Source of the DNA: Pyrus communis
Taxonomy: Eukaryota > Streptophyta > Magnoliopsida > Rosales > Rosaceae
Reading direction: 5' to 3'
Length of the DNA: 64,000 bases
Assembly (NCBI RefSeq): GCF_963583255.1
Contig: NC_084803.1
Location: 24,216,428-24,280,427 of the forward strand
The translations under genes and the position numbers were made by a program. A model generated the notes under the pieces. That model was not told where the DNA came from and did not search any database. It saw only the letters and a program-made list of their open reading frames with translations. Of this stretch, positions 34,232 through 46,500 are shown in pieces; the first letter of the stretch is position 1, and every line of letters starts with the position of its first letter.

Positions 34232-35264
34232 ATATTTAATTATAAATTAATAATTTTTTTTTTTATCTTGAAGACTTGAACGGCGTCGTCTCGCACTCAC
34301 TCTCGACTCCTCGAGTCTCGTCTTCAGTCTGAAAGTGAAGTGAAAGTGTGAAACCCCTAAACACTAAACAGATCCGCCGCTCTTCCGCTTCCGGCCTTCC
34401 CTTTCCCTTATCCTCCTTTGCACTCTCACTCTGGACCATCTCCTTCCCAGATCCGCCGCTCTTCCGCTTCGTCTTCTTCCTCCTTCCCTGCGACCTGCCT
34501 CACACATCTCGCCAATGCGACGCCGTCTTACTCTCTCTCAGTCTCTCACCCCCGTGACGGCGTGACCTGTGATCAGTAACCCGCGCGCGACCCACGACTT
34601 CCTCTCGCCGTTTCTAATCTCCAGTCTTGACCCACAAATTCCCTCCTTTGCAAGGTTAGTCTCTCACCCAGACCCAGTCACCCTGCTCTGCTGTGAACTG
34701 TGATGCGTTGTGTAGATTTTTTTTTTTCGATTTCATTGGTTATAATTTGTAGACATTTCTATTGGGTTGGGTATGCTATATTGCTATAACCATTGTTTTA
34801 ATTTTGGTTTATAAACATTATTCAGATTTCAGACATTGTGTAACCTTATTAAGAGTCTCAGACATTTGTAATTGGTTATAAACATTGGTTCTTCTGATCT
34901 GTAAATTTTTAAATCCCCACCTCCCAAAATTACATTGGCTTAAGTTAAATTAATTAGCGATTTAAGTGATCTACTTAACTAGAAACAGTATGATTATGAT
35001 AGTTGAATTGTGATTTGCTGTTTGAAACGAATAATACGCAAGTATAACCAAGACACCTGACAACAGAAGAATTCACAGAACCTAAACCTAATAAAGCTAT
35101 ACAGTTGTTGGTATATAAGGTATGGAAGAATCTGTAAAAGAAGGTTTAGGCAAATGAAATTGGAAAAGAAGTGGTTTCTTTTCCAAGCATGATTAAAAGT
35201 TTAAAACTGAAGTGGACAACAACGATAATGGTATGTCCACAGCACACAATTGAATTCAACCTAC

Positions 35265-35356
35265 CGAGAAGATGTTGCATTAGCCTCTGTGCCTTCAGTT
35301 TTCCGTCTGCTATTCCCCAAGTTTAAGAGTTCAAGAATCTTATCTGCTGATTGTAC
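35265..35356 (-). pseudogene. Captured kinesin-8 exon (second)
   Basis: The minus strand has a good acceptor (TTATTCAG), then 92 bp encoding [18 protein letters not shown] and [13 protein letters not shown], then a donor (GTAGGT). This is the motor-domain region of plant kinesin-8 leading into the switch I motif (N-x-x-S-S-R). It continues exactly from the exon at 36188. It lies inside the hAT element, antisense to the transposase. Confidence 0.85.
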
Positions 35357-36187
35357 CTGAATAAGTAAAATGAGTTGGGTGGGAGTAGGAGACTGAAGTT
35401 GTCATGGTGTGCTTGATGTTCTGTATAGTGCATAAAATGAGTTCTCTGTCAACCGTGATGTTTCTATTCAATAGCACAATGTTATATGGTAAAACCTATA
35501 CGTGTTATTATTTTATTTGATGGGGACGTTATGTTGATGTTAAATCTATTTTCGTGTAATTTCTTTTCTTATATGGAAATTTTAACACGTAACTTGTTGT
35601 ACATTTTTTTTCCTACCTATTAACACCTATAATCAGATCATGTACAATCGGTTATACACAAAATTTTGTTGTACAAAAGACATAAAGTGTATGTTACAGT
35701 TACTTGCTCCATTTTTTCTTGAATAGATTAAGCTACTTAGTATTATTTAATACTAAAAATAAACTGACAGAAACAAAAAAAAAAAAAATACTTTACTTAC
35801 TTTCTAATTATTTAATACAATTTCGGACTCTTAAACATGCTTATTTGCTTGTGTTTACTTGTTTGGTATATTGATACCTTTGGGGTCGGATTGGGTAGGT
35901 GGAGTCAACTGTAAAGGCTAAATTGGCTAAGCAGACATTTCTCCTTCTTCCAGGTGTCTGACTTTCCACATTTAATCCTCTCTCAACTAAAATTCATAGA
36001 AACAAAATGAAATTAATCATTTGTAATAAGAAGGATGATTAATTCATAAAATCGGAATAAGATTTGTAACAAACGATAGAATATTCTAAACTAAATTCTT
36101 CTAAACTATGAGAAGAGGCAGAATTTACAGATAGTCAATTATTCACAGATAGTCAAACCAGATGCAAATAGATGGCTGAATGTCAAC

Positions 36188-36300
36188 CTCGATACACCTC
36201 AGCCCAGCAACAATTACTCCTTGCTCTGGGTCCTCTCTGAGTTCCAAATGGCCAGATGACTTTTCAAGCAAATCATAGACGTCCAATTCAAGAATCACTT
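36188..36300 (-). pseudogene. Captured kinesin-8 exon (first)
   Basis: The minus strand encodes [18 protein letters not shown] and [13 protein letters not shown], followed by a donor (GTTGAC). This matches the kinesin motor segment after the EVYNE strand, closest in my memory to plant KIN-8B (At3g49650). The 5' edge of the exon is uncertain. About 830 bp of intron separates it from the 35265-35356 exon, so genomic DNA, not cDNA, was captured. No other kinesin exon was found, so it cannot make a motor. Confidence 0.85.
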
Positions 36301-36553
36301 TCATATTTGTATCTAAATATTGTGGAAATAAAATATGAAACAATTTTTTCAAAAAGAACACAGGCACTGTTAATGAATTTAATTTCTTAATAAATTGTAT
36401 GCCCCACCTCATTGTGTCCCAACTTATACAGTTTTTACTTAAGCATGACGACTTTACTTATACAGTTTTTTTTTTTTTTTTCAAAGAAGAATATTATTGG
36501 ATACGAACATAAATGTTTATTATAACTTATTATATGTTTTGTATCTTAATTAG

Positions 36554-39027
36554 ATGAAGTCAAGTGCATCAAAGGCCTCGAGCTCAAGCTCAAACTCAAT
36601 GAGATCATCAAATAGCTCCCATGAAAAAATAAACTCATCTACTTCTACTCCATCACAAGTAAGTTGTCATCTCTATACTTTCTCTATGGTTCTTATGTCT
36701 CAATTTATTTAATAGTTAATTGTAATGATTCTTACTCTTATTTTTGAAGGACATTGTTGGTGAATCAACTCCACCTCAACCCCCCATGGTGGCAACTCAA
36801 CAAACTCCTCTTACTCATGGTGGATCCACAAATTTATTGGATGCAACTCCAAAACAAGGTGGCTCAAGTGATCAAGTAAAGAAGACACTCTCTTGGATTC
36901 ACTAAAAAGTCATTCAAGATCTACAATTTGGGAGCATTTTGATAGGATAATTGAGGGAGGTAGAGTTAAAGGGGTGTGCAAGTATTGCAACAAATTGTAT
37001 ATGGCCGACACGGATAAAAATGGTACAACTAGAATAAGAAATCACTTAGCTAGATGTAGGAGCTATGGTCCTAATAAGGAAATATTTGCCGCAAATAGGC
37101 AAAATATCTTAACCTTTGCCGGCACAAAAGATAAGTTGGAAGCTATTGGTTTTTCTCAAGTGGAAGTTACTAAGGCTTGTGTTGAGAGGATAATTATAGA
37201 CGAGTTACCTTTTTCTTTCGTCAAGGGAGATGGTTTTCGTCATTTTTGCATGCATGCTTGTCCTTTGTGGAGAGTACCTAGTTGTAAGACAATAGCTAAA
37301 GATGTACTTGGCTTGTTTTACTCCGAAAAGGAGAAAAAACATTTAGGGTGTGTCTAACAACGGATACATGGACTTCTATTCAACAAATAAATTACATGGT
37401 TCTCACCGCTCATTTTATTGATGATGATTGGATGTTACATAAAAAGATTTTGAACTTTTGTGTCATTCCAAATCATAAAGGAGAATCCATTGCTCAACTT
37501 TTGGAGGAGTGTTTGGTGGAGTGGGGCATAGAGAAGGTGTTAACTATTACGGTTGACAATGCTTCGGCAAATGATTCCGGCTTAAGGGATTTGGTGCACC
37601 GAATAAGCGGGTGGGGATTCCTAATGCACTTTTGCATGATGGAAAGTATTTGCACATGAGGTGTGTTGCTCATATCCTTAATTTGGTGGTGAATGATGGG
37701 ATAAAGATGTTGAATACCGCCATACAAAGCATTCGTAATGCGGTTAGGTATGTAAGATCTTCCCCTCAAGGGTTGGAGAGCTTTAAAAGGTGTGTTGAGA
37801 AAGTGAGAATAGAAAGCAAAGGGCTTGTGATTTTAGATGTCCCTACTAGGTGGAATTCCACATTTTTAATGTTAGAATCGGCTTTGAAGTTCAAGATGGT
37901 TTTTGATAGGTTGAAAGTAGATGATGGTCATTACCTTCCTTACTTTACTAAAGAAAATCATGATAATATAAGGGAGGGGCCACCTTCGACTCATGATTGG
38001 AGTGAGGTGGGAATATTTGCATCCTTTTTGAGACCTTTCTATGAAGTCACTTTAAAAGTGTGCTGTTCTAATACTCCAACAATTCATACTACTTTTGTTG
38101 ATTTGTTTAAGATCAAAAGTCTCCTCCTTGAAAACAAAGATAATGAATTCTTGTCTATGATCTCCATGTTGATGCAAGAAAAATATGACAAATATTGGGG
38201 TTCAATTGATGATATGAATCAATATGTTTTTATTGCACTTGTGCTTGATCCTCGCCATAAATTGGACAAAGTGGTTGATTATTATGAGATATTATATGGC
38301 GAGGATGAGGAAAAAGTTGAAATTGCAACCAATGCGGTGAAAATTTTGTTGTTTGATCTTTACAAGATTCATGAAGAGTTGTCTTTTGATACACAACAAA
38401 GCACAAGTAGTGTTGGTAGTTCTCAATCGGCAACTACAAGTGGAGATCCTTTATCAAGCATGACGGAGATTGAAAGAAAGTTGAAAGAGAAAAGTGAAAT
38501 GAGAAAAGCAAAGAGAGCCCGTATTGTGCACAATGATTTGGATAGGTATCTTTCGGATCCTAATGAAGGGGAAGAAGAGGCAAACTTTGATATCTCGAAT
38601 TGGTGGAGGGTGAATGGGCTTTCTAAGTATCCTATTTTGGCACGAGTTGCAAAGAGATTTTAGCTATTCCCGTATCAACCATTGCTTCGGAATCCTCCTT
38701 TAGCACAAGTGGACGAATAATTGATCCATATCGTAGTTCTTTGAGTCCAAAAATGGTGGAAGCTTTGATATGTACACAAAATTGGCTTAGGTCAATTCAT
38801 GTAGCATTACATCATGAGCCAACCATTGAGGAGATTGAATTTTGTGAAGAAGTTGAGAAAGGTAATTTTACTTATTGCATTTGGTTTTGTTAGACTATTT
38901 TAATTACATGCTAAGTCGCATGCTTGCTTTACATCATGTTGTTTCATTTTTTATTTGTATGTAGAAATGGCAAGTGGAAACTCAAACAAAGGTGCTATGT
39001 TGCTGCCTAGGCCGCCTAAGCGTTGAG
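36554..39027 (+). pseudogene. hAT transposase, frameshifted
   Basis: The first exon (36554-36658) starts with a serine-rich MKSSASKASSSSS and is followed by an intron (36659-36749). A BED zinc finger follows (CKYCNK...RNHLARC, about 36977-37060). The RNase H-like catalytic part shows D in TTDTWTS, D in TVDNASAND, and the RCVAHILNLV motif. The C-terminal dimerisation region shows LDRYLSDPNE and FDISNWWRVN, then ESSFSTSGR in a shifted frame. A last intron (from about 38860) leads to a short end RPPKR at 39027. Frame changes lie near 36890, 37350, 37610 and 38650, so no full transposase can be made. Family features are otherwise well kept. Confidence 0.88.
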
Positions 39028-39576
39028 CTTGAGGACTTGGAATATTTTATTTGTGCCAAGACATGAAATGATGAAACCTTGAAGGTTTATTTCACTTGTG
39101 TGATGTTTATTGTAAATATGGACTTTTTGAAGACTTAAACTTTGATGTTTATTGAAGTTTGGACTTTGGAAATTGGAAGACTTGATTGATGATTCTAGTT
39201 GGAACTTAGAAGACTTAAACTTTGGATTCTAATTGTGGTTTTGTTGTTGAATATGGTCTAAGGTTATGATAGTAGTACCACTTCTCAAATGGCATATCTT
39301 TCCTTTTATATCAAATGTAGATGTGTAAAATTGATTTCATACTTGTAGGTTTTCATGTGGATGACTTTGAAGAAGTGACTTTGAATGTGAACTTTCATAT
39401 TTCCTTAAAAAAAAAAAAAAAAAAAAACCCGAAACCGAATCGAGAAAAACCGAACCAAAAAAAAAACCGAACCGAGAAAAATCGAAATAAAATTGAACCG
39501 AACCGAACCGAACCGAAATTTCGGTTCGGTTTCGGTTTTGAGAAAAAACCAAACCGCTGAGAACCGAACCCAGCCC

Positions 39577-40667
39577 TAATTTTGCCTCATGACTAATCCT
39601 ACGAACGCCTTACCTTCATTGACATTGGATGAATTTCTAAACCCAGAAAGCACGCAACTGACAACAATTTCATCTGGATATATATCACTATCCTGCATTT
39701 CCCAAAACAAACTTAATTCAGTCATTAACCCAGATCTAGCATAAACACCAATAATCCAAGATATAACATCTTTATTTTCTACATCACAAAACGAAAGATA
39801 AGATTCTTCAGGTGTCCCGCATCTGGAATACATGGACAAAAGCAAAGATTTAACATCTCGAGAACACCCAGTCCCACTTTTCACTACAAAACCATGCAAG
39901 CATCTACCTTCTACTAAAGCACCCAGGTCCCCACAAGCTTGAAGCCCAACTTCCAACGTTCTGAAAGTTGGCCTCTCACCAATGCCACCAACCCTATGCA
40001 TCTCACAAAGATACTCCAAACCCTTCTCGCTCTCATCATTCTGCACATACCCAATTATAAGCGCGGTCCAACAAACCACATCTCTCACAGTAATTTCATC
40101 AAACATAAGAGATGCATCCTCCATTTGACCACACTTTGAATACATATACACAAAAGAAGATCCAACTGCCGAATTACCCGCGAAGTTCCCGAGTTTCTTA
40201 GCCAACCCACGAACACTGTTACCATGGTCAAGCAGCATCAACTCGGCGCACGAGGCAACCACCATCGGAAGAGTAAATTGGTTAGGAGATAAACCCAAAC
40301 CCCGCATTTGGAAAAAGAAATCGAGGGCCTTCGAGTAATTGGCATTTAAGAAATGGGTTTTGATTATGGAGTTCCAAAGAAAGGTATCTTTGGGAGAAAC
40401 TGAAGCAAATAATTTGGTGGAGAACGTGGGTTTGGAGAAAGACGCATAGAGAGAGATGAGCTTTGCGGCAATGAAGATGTTGTTTGAGTTTCCAGACGAT
40501 ACAATGAGAGCGTGGGACCGAGAGAGATGCTGCAAAGTTGGAAGTTGGTCAGAGAAAAAAGAATCGAGATGGCGGTTAAGGTAGTTAGAAGAAGAGAAAG
40601 AACAAAATGGAAGAGAGGAGGCAAGGCGTCCGAACAAGTAGAGGGGTTTACGTCTGAGCATGAACAT
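39577..40667 (-). pseudogene. N-terminal half of a PPR gene (At4g39952-like)
   Basis: The start ATG at 40667 (MFMLRRKPLYLF...) opens an arginine/serine-rich N-terminus suited to a mitochondrial targeting peptide. PPR repeats follow, for example DTFLWNSIIKTHF, NQFTLPMVVASCAEL, DVVCWTALIIGYVQN and DVISWIIGVYARSG. The frame is open for 363 codons and then runs into the hAT element. The 33-kb side (32783-34028) completes it; the two halves sum to about 775 residues, the family length. A small deletion around the DVISW unit is likely. Such proteins normally bind organellar RNA. Confidence 0.88.
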
Positions 40668-41084
40668 GGAATCTCGAACGGTTTCTTGGGTCTTGGCCTT
40701 TTATTTATTAAAATGTTACTTTTACAATCTATTTGTATCATCTATTTAATAAAGATGGTATGATACTATATACGTTGGTGGGCCATATCCCTATTAAATT
40801 GATAATACAAATAAATTGTAAGTCTCACGTTACTCTTTATCTATATTAGCATATGCTTGTGAACTATTTGATTTTATTTTATTTTATAAAGGAGTGTGAT
40901 TGGATTTTAAAATTCTTCAAAAAACAAATAAGTTATGAAAAATAGTACAATGATGGGACAGTTATAAACATTATATTAAAGTGTGATTGTATAAATTCTA
41001 GATTAGATTTGATATTAGTTATTCTTCCCTATTATGACTTGTATTCCTTGGAGGAGAAGGATTATTCCTTCCCTTATTACCATT
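40668..41084. other. Former promoter side of the PPR gene
   Basis: AT-rich, no ORF of note, no clear TATA box assigned. Confidence 0.4.
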
Positions 41085-41368
41085 GTTCTAAACATCCTCG
41101 CCTAGCACTGTCTAGGCCCTGCTTAGGCACTAGGCAGCCACCGTCTCGATTAATGCTTAGTCGTTTGAAACTTAAGAAAGGGCGCCTAGACCTATTGAGG
41201 TGCCCGCTTAGAGCCGCCTAGGCACCTGCCTAAGTTGTGGCTCACTTAGATAGAAAAACAGATAACTTTCATTTTGCATTTTATTTTTTCAATAAATTGT
41301 AAGAGACTTGTTGAATACTTAAATGAAAACACATTATATGCTTGTTCCTCATTATGTTCCAATAGTTC

Positions 41369-41409
<41 letters not shown>

Positions 41410-41564
41410 TTCTATTATGTAGTTTATGATGAAATTATATGTATTTTAAGTATAAACAGACATTTATTTACACGAAATATAATAGATTTATTTAAATTCG
41501 TCTAGTCCGCCTAGGGGCTAGGCCCCAGTTGGCCTCTCGACTAGTGCCTAGCTTCTTTTAGAAC
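41085..41564. mobile_element. Probable MITE with GCCTAGGC-type words
   Basis: Ends GTTCTAAAC (41085) and TTTTAGAAC (41564) are inverted. Just inside are CGCCTAGCACT and AGTGCCTAGC, and further CTAGGCGCC-type words in both orientations. A (TA)n microsatellite (41372-41407) lies in its middle. The target duplication was not found. Confidence 0.5.
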
Positions 41565-43513
41565 TTTGCTTATTACTATAAATAAACGCAATGTGTAGAG
41601 AGAATAACACATCCTCTACCCAACCTTACAAACACATCTCTTTCCTTACTCTCTCTCTGACAGTCCTCTCTCTCTTGTCAGATTAAAATAAGTCACAACA
41701 CGCTCTTACCATTGCGCTGAGGGATTTGACGTGGAAGTTTTCTGCATCAAACCAGTTCATTAATATCATCACGCAATTAGATTCTTTCAAAACAATGGTT
41801 TTTATCTTGACATTTTTGTAGCCCTGATAGCATATGAACATTCACCATAATGCATTACCCAACTTTACGTTTTTTCGAATTTTAGATTCTACATAAATTG
41901 TGTATGCATTATATTCGTAATTATTGAATTATGTGAATTGATATTGCCATGAATTGCATCAAATATATGTTCATACATTGAATTATATGTTGAATATGCA
42001 TGATTATACTCTGAAAAGAAAAAAAAAATTTAAATTAGGATTTCGATTGGATACCTTGTTTGCAACGGCTTTGAGCTACGCCGCTGTGCAAGTCGCCAAC
42101 ACCAGGCCAGTAGCCTACGTCGGCTTAGCGAGCCCAGCCCAACCACGAGTCACAAGGCTACAAGCCTAAAGAACCAAGTGGTGCGTTTTGGCACCATCGT
42201 CCCTAACCCAAACCCTTGGCCTGAAGTTGAGACCTCCCCCATCGAATTTTCTGACAAGATCTCGACCTACAGTCGTGCGATTTGGACGAAATTCATCATT
42301 TTCAATAACGATCTTCGAAATTCCAATAGAATTTTGTGAGTTTTTCACGGGATTCACGTAGAATCCTTTCAGTTCTCACACCACCGATGTTGAGGCTTTA
42401 CCTCCATCGCCAAAACTCGATTCTCCGATGAACCATGGCTTGCCTCGACCAAGGAAAAATCGCTTGAAGCGGTGTTGTTGATTTTCTCCGTCAAATTCCC
42501 ACACCCAACGTCGATGGCCTGCAAATCCAATGCAAGCCCTGAAGGGCCTGAAGGGCCTCAATTTCTTTCTGTTCATATGGCACAATAACTCTTTAGGCTT
42601 GCTTGTGCTTGCTGCCTTGATCCACATCACTAGCCTTTTAGGCTTTAGTGATTATCAGCCTGAGAACCAGTGCCACACACGATCACAGCCTTATGCTGGT
42701 GTATGTGTGCCTGCGTCACGTCGAAGCAAACCCTCTGTTTAGGGCCTCTGTGCCAGGGCCTACGTGAACATGCCCCCTATGTACAATTTGGGTCCCCTTG
42801 TTGGACTCGACCTGTGACACTAGCATGTGGGCTATAGTGTCTTTGCACCTGCAACACACTAGATCCTAGCCCTGGCTAGTGCATCTGTGTACCTACCCCC
42901 ACCTACACATGATCCTAGCCCGCTGCTGGAGTATTGGTGTACTCTACTGCGATGCACTTGATCCACAACCATTTAGGCCTGCAGCCCACCCGTGTTACCA
43001 TGGGCTTGCTTGCAGCTAGGCCCGTGCCTATCCTAGCCCATTTTTGGGCCTGGACCTCACGCCATCAATTTACTCAGCCCATCTGTGGGTTTCAGCCCAC
43101 TGTTTTGGGCCTCAAGTGTTAGTAGCCTACTTTTTTAGACCCTTCAGGTTTATAATTTTTCACCCAAACTTTAATTTTGGCCTGAAGTCCAAATAATTAA
43201 TTCAATTATAGTTATAGGCCCCGAAGACCTATTTGCATATTTTGGTTGCATATTTCTGTATATATATTTGTGTTTGTCTGCAAGAACATATGAACCTGAA
43301 GTTCATAATTCTTTCGAAACCTAAAGTTTTTCAAAACATGCCTTGTTTGAAAACCTGAAGTTTTTCTTAAAACATCACCCGTGAAAACCCAAAACTTTTC
43401 ATGTAACTTTAAACCAATAAATATCTATTAAAACCTGAATGTTCTAGTCCCATGTGAATGGATTGATTTGTCTCCATTAGACTAACCACATTCTTGTCCA
43501 TTTACTTTGTGAT
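41565..43513. other. Unassigned, possible leader of the Copia relic
   Basis: About 1.9 kb with no credible ORF. Contains stretches rich in GGGCC / GCCCA words (42780-43130) and repeated AAACCTGAAGTTTTT words (43280-43440). It may be LTR and leader of the Copia element downstream; LTR ends could not be fixed. Confidence 0.35.
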
Positions 43514-46500
43514 ATGGACATGTCAAATTTGAACAAACTTGACTTCACCACTTTAGAGGTCTCTAGAAAAAAAAAACTATCTCAAGTGGGTCCAAGATGT
43601 GAAGCTCCACCTCACCGCAAAGAATTTGTGCCCAGCTATTGAAGTTGAGACAGATGACCCAGTTGGCCAAGCTAAGAAAGCCATTGCCATGATCTCCATC
43701 TGAAGGCATATTCATGATGCATTGCAAGTCGAGTACCTTGCTGAGGAAGATCCATAAGCATTTTGGGTCACTTTGGCCTATCGTTTCAATCACCAAAAAG
43801 ACATCTTCTTGCCTGAAGCAAGACATGACTGGCAGTATCTGCGCTTCCAAGACTTTAAGTTTATGAATGAATATAATTATGAAGTTTGTCGAATCCGATC
43901 ACTTCTCAAGTTCTATAATGGGGACTTGACCGAAGAAGATCTTCTAGAGAAGACCTATTCGACCTTTTCTACTACCAATATTGTCCTGTAACAATAATAT
44001 AAGGTTCAGAAATTCATTAAGTTTTCGGATTTGATCTCTGTTTTACTTATTGCTGAAAAGCAGAATCAACTGTTGATGAAAAATCATCAAGCTGGACCTA
44101 CTAGGGCGACTGCTTTACCTGAAGCACACTATAGCACAAACCAACACCTAAAATGCCAACATAAATGTGGTAAGGGCAACCAAAAGCCACCCTGTCAAAG
44201 GTCAACAGAGCCAAGGCCCATTTAAGGGAGGAAACTAAGCTCAAAAGTGTTCCAACCTCGCTTTCAAGGCCTCGAACTTAAAGAACAAGGGTAAAGCACC
44301 TGACACCATGGATACGGATATGTGCTACCGCTGTGGTTCAAAGGACCATTGGTTCCCTGTTTTCCATGCTCATTCGAAGGTTATAGCTGAATATCATTTT
44401 CATCGTAAAAAGTTTGAATCAAACTTTATGCAAGTGGATGAATCGGAGAGTACCAAGATGGAGGATTCTAATTTTGAAGAGGTTGTCACCCCTATGGAAG
44501 ATTATAATCTCAGACATGGACCATTTTTGTAGTTGAATTTTAGACCCCTGGGGCTGAATTCCACTAAGTGGGCGAACCTACCTTGTTTTTTTGTTTAAGT
44601 TTGAACAATTTTCCTTTAGGTTTGGATTATTTGTTTTAATTTTGGATATTAAGTTTTTTTTAATTATCATCCTCGAATACTTAAATTATTTTGAATTGAT
44701 ATTTGTTTTTAGAACTTTTATACATGTGACCTATTCAAATTAATTTTACTTTCTTGGTATGACTAGTGGGAAAGTTAGTTGTTTGGTAGACAATGCAACC
44801 ACACACACTGTTTTACGCGAGCGCATCTGTTTCACTAACTTCGTACGTAAGAATGCATATCTAACAACCTTATTAGGCCCATCCTATGTGATCGAAGGAT
44901 ACTGTAAAACATGTATAATGTTGTCCAATGGTACGATCTTGACCATTGATGAGGCACTTTATTCTCCATGTTCTGAGAGAATGTTGTTGAGCTTCAAAGA
45001 CATACAAGACAATAATTACCACGCTGAAACCAACGTGGAAAACAGAGTTGAATTTCTATGCCTCACTTCCTACGAATATGGCCAGAAGCATATTCTAGAG
45101 AAGATGGAGTGTATCCCAAGTGGTTTGTATACTACAACCATACGCCTTATGGAGAGCCACTATGTGGTTGGCCTTACCTTAGGGACTACGCATGAAATTA
45201 TACTGTGGCATGATCGTTTGGGACACCCGGGATGAACAGTGATGCACCGTATCCTTAAATCTTCACACGGGCATCCAATAACCCAAAGTTTAGGTTTGAT
45301 TCAAGGAATCGCATGTCAAACCTACTATTTGGGAAATCTTATCATTAAGCCTTCCTATGACAAGATTTGCTCGAATCATCCTATTTTCTATAAAGGATTT
45401 AGGGGGACATTTGTGGACTGATTCACCCTCCCTGTGAATCATTTGGTTGAAGCTTCCACACGTTGGTCACACATGTTTGTTGTCCACAAGGGACGTTGTT
45501 TTCTCCAAATTGTTGGCTCATGTTATCAAGCTCAGGGTTCACCACCCTGATTATCCAATCAAATATATTTGATTGGATAATGTTGGAGAATTCACATCTA
45601 AAACTTTTGATGATTATTGCATGTTAGTTGGGGTTGAAGTTGAACATCATGTACCCCATGTTCTCACCCAAAACGGCCTACAGAGGCATTCATTAAGCGC
45701 TTACAAATGATTGCTTGATCGTTGATACCAAGCTCCTGATCGTTGTTTGGGGCCATGCAATATTGCAAACAGCCATGTTGGTCCGCCTGATGCGTGTTAA
45801 GACCCAACCATATAGCGCCCTTTAGTTGGTTAATAGATACAAACTCAACATATCGCATCTGCGCATTTTTGGTTGTGGGGCACTATGTGTAGATTTCGCC
45901 ACCCTTACGTAAAAAAATTGGGCCTTAGCGAAGGATGAGAATCTTTGTCAGATATGATTCTTTTTTAATTATTCATTACTTAGAACCTTTGATAGGCGAT
46001 CTTTTTACCGCTCATTTCGTGGATTGTCACTTCTATGAGGCAATCTTCCCTTCGTTAAAGGGAGTTAAGAACGAAGCAAATTGTCAAGGACGACTCCCAC
46101 TTTGTCTTATTTAGATCCCCGCATCGCTCTATCTAAAACTGAAGCGCAACGCATATTAGATCTTTAAAGCGTAGCTCAGAGCATGCCAGATGCTTTCACA
46201 GATCTAGTGAGAGTAACAAGATCACATATTCCAGCTGCAAACGTGCCTGCAAAGATGGATGTACCAAATGTACGACGAACTTCCCTCCTAGAGGCCTTGG
46301 ACGCCCTAGTGGCCTATCCACGTACATTAGCGGCTAGCCAATCCTCTGCCCCTACATAAAAGCGTGGCATACCTCTTGGTTCAAAGGATTTACACCCACG
46401 AAAGAGGAAACCCATGGCACAGGCCACTAAGCCTATTATGAATCCGACTATTGCTTACTCATTATATCCAACTTATGAAGAAATTCTAGATTACGGAAGC

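Larger units (their letters stand above)
34029..39576 (+). mobile_element. hAT transposon inserted in the PPR gene (5.5 kb)
   Basis: Ends GGGGTGGGTTCG (left) and CGAACCCAGCCC (right) match at 11 of 12 positions. The flanks TAATTTCT (34021-34028) and TAATTTTG (39577-39584) agree at 6 of 8, an aged 8-bp hAT duplication. Both subterminal regions are packed with AACCGAA / TTCGGTT words (34040-34200 and 39425-39560). The element contains a decayed transposase (36554-39027) and a captured piece of a kinesin gene on the other strand. It splits the PPR reading frame exactly at its ends. Confidence 0.88.
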
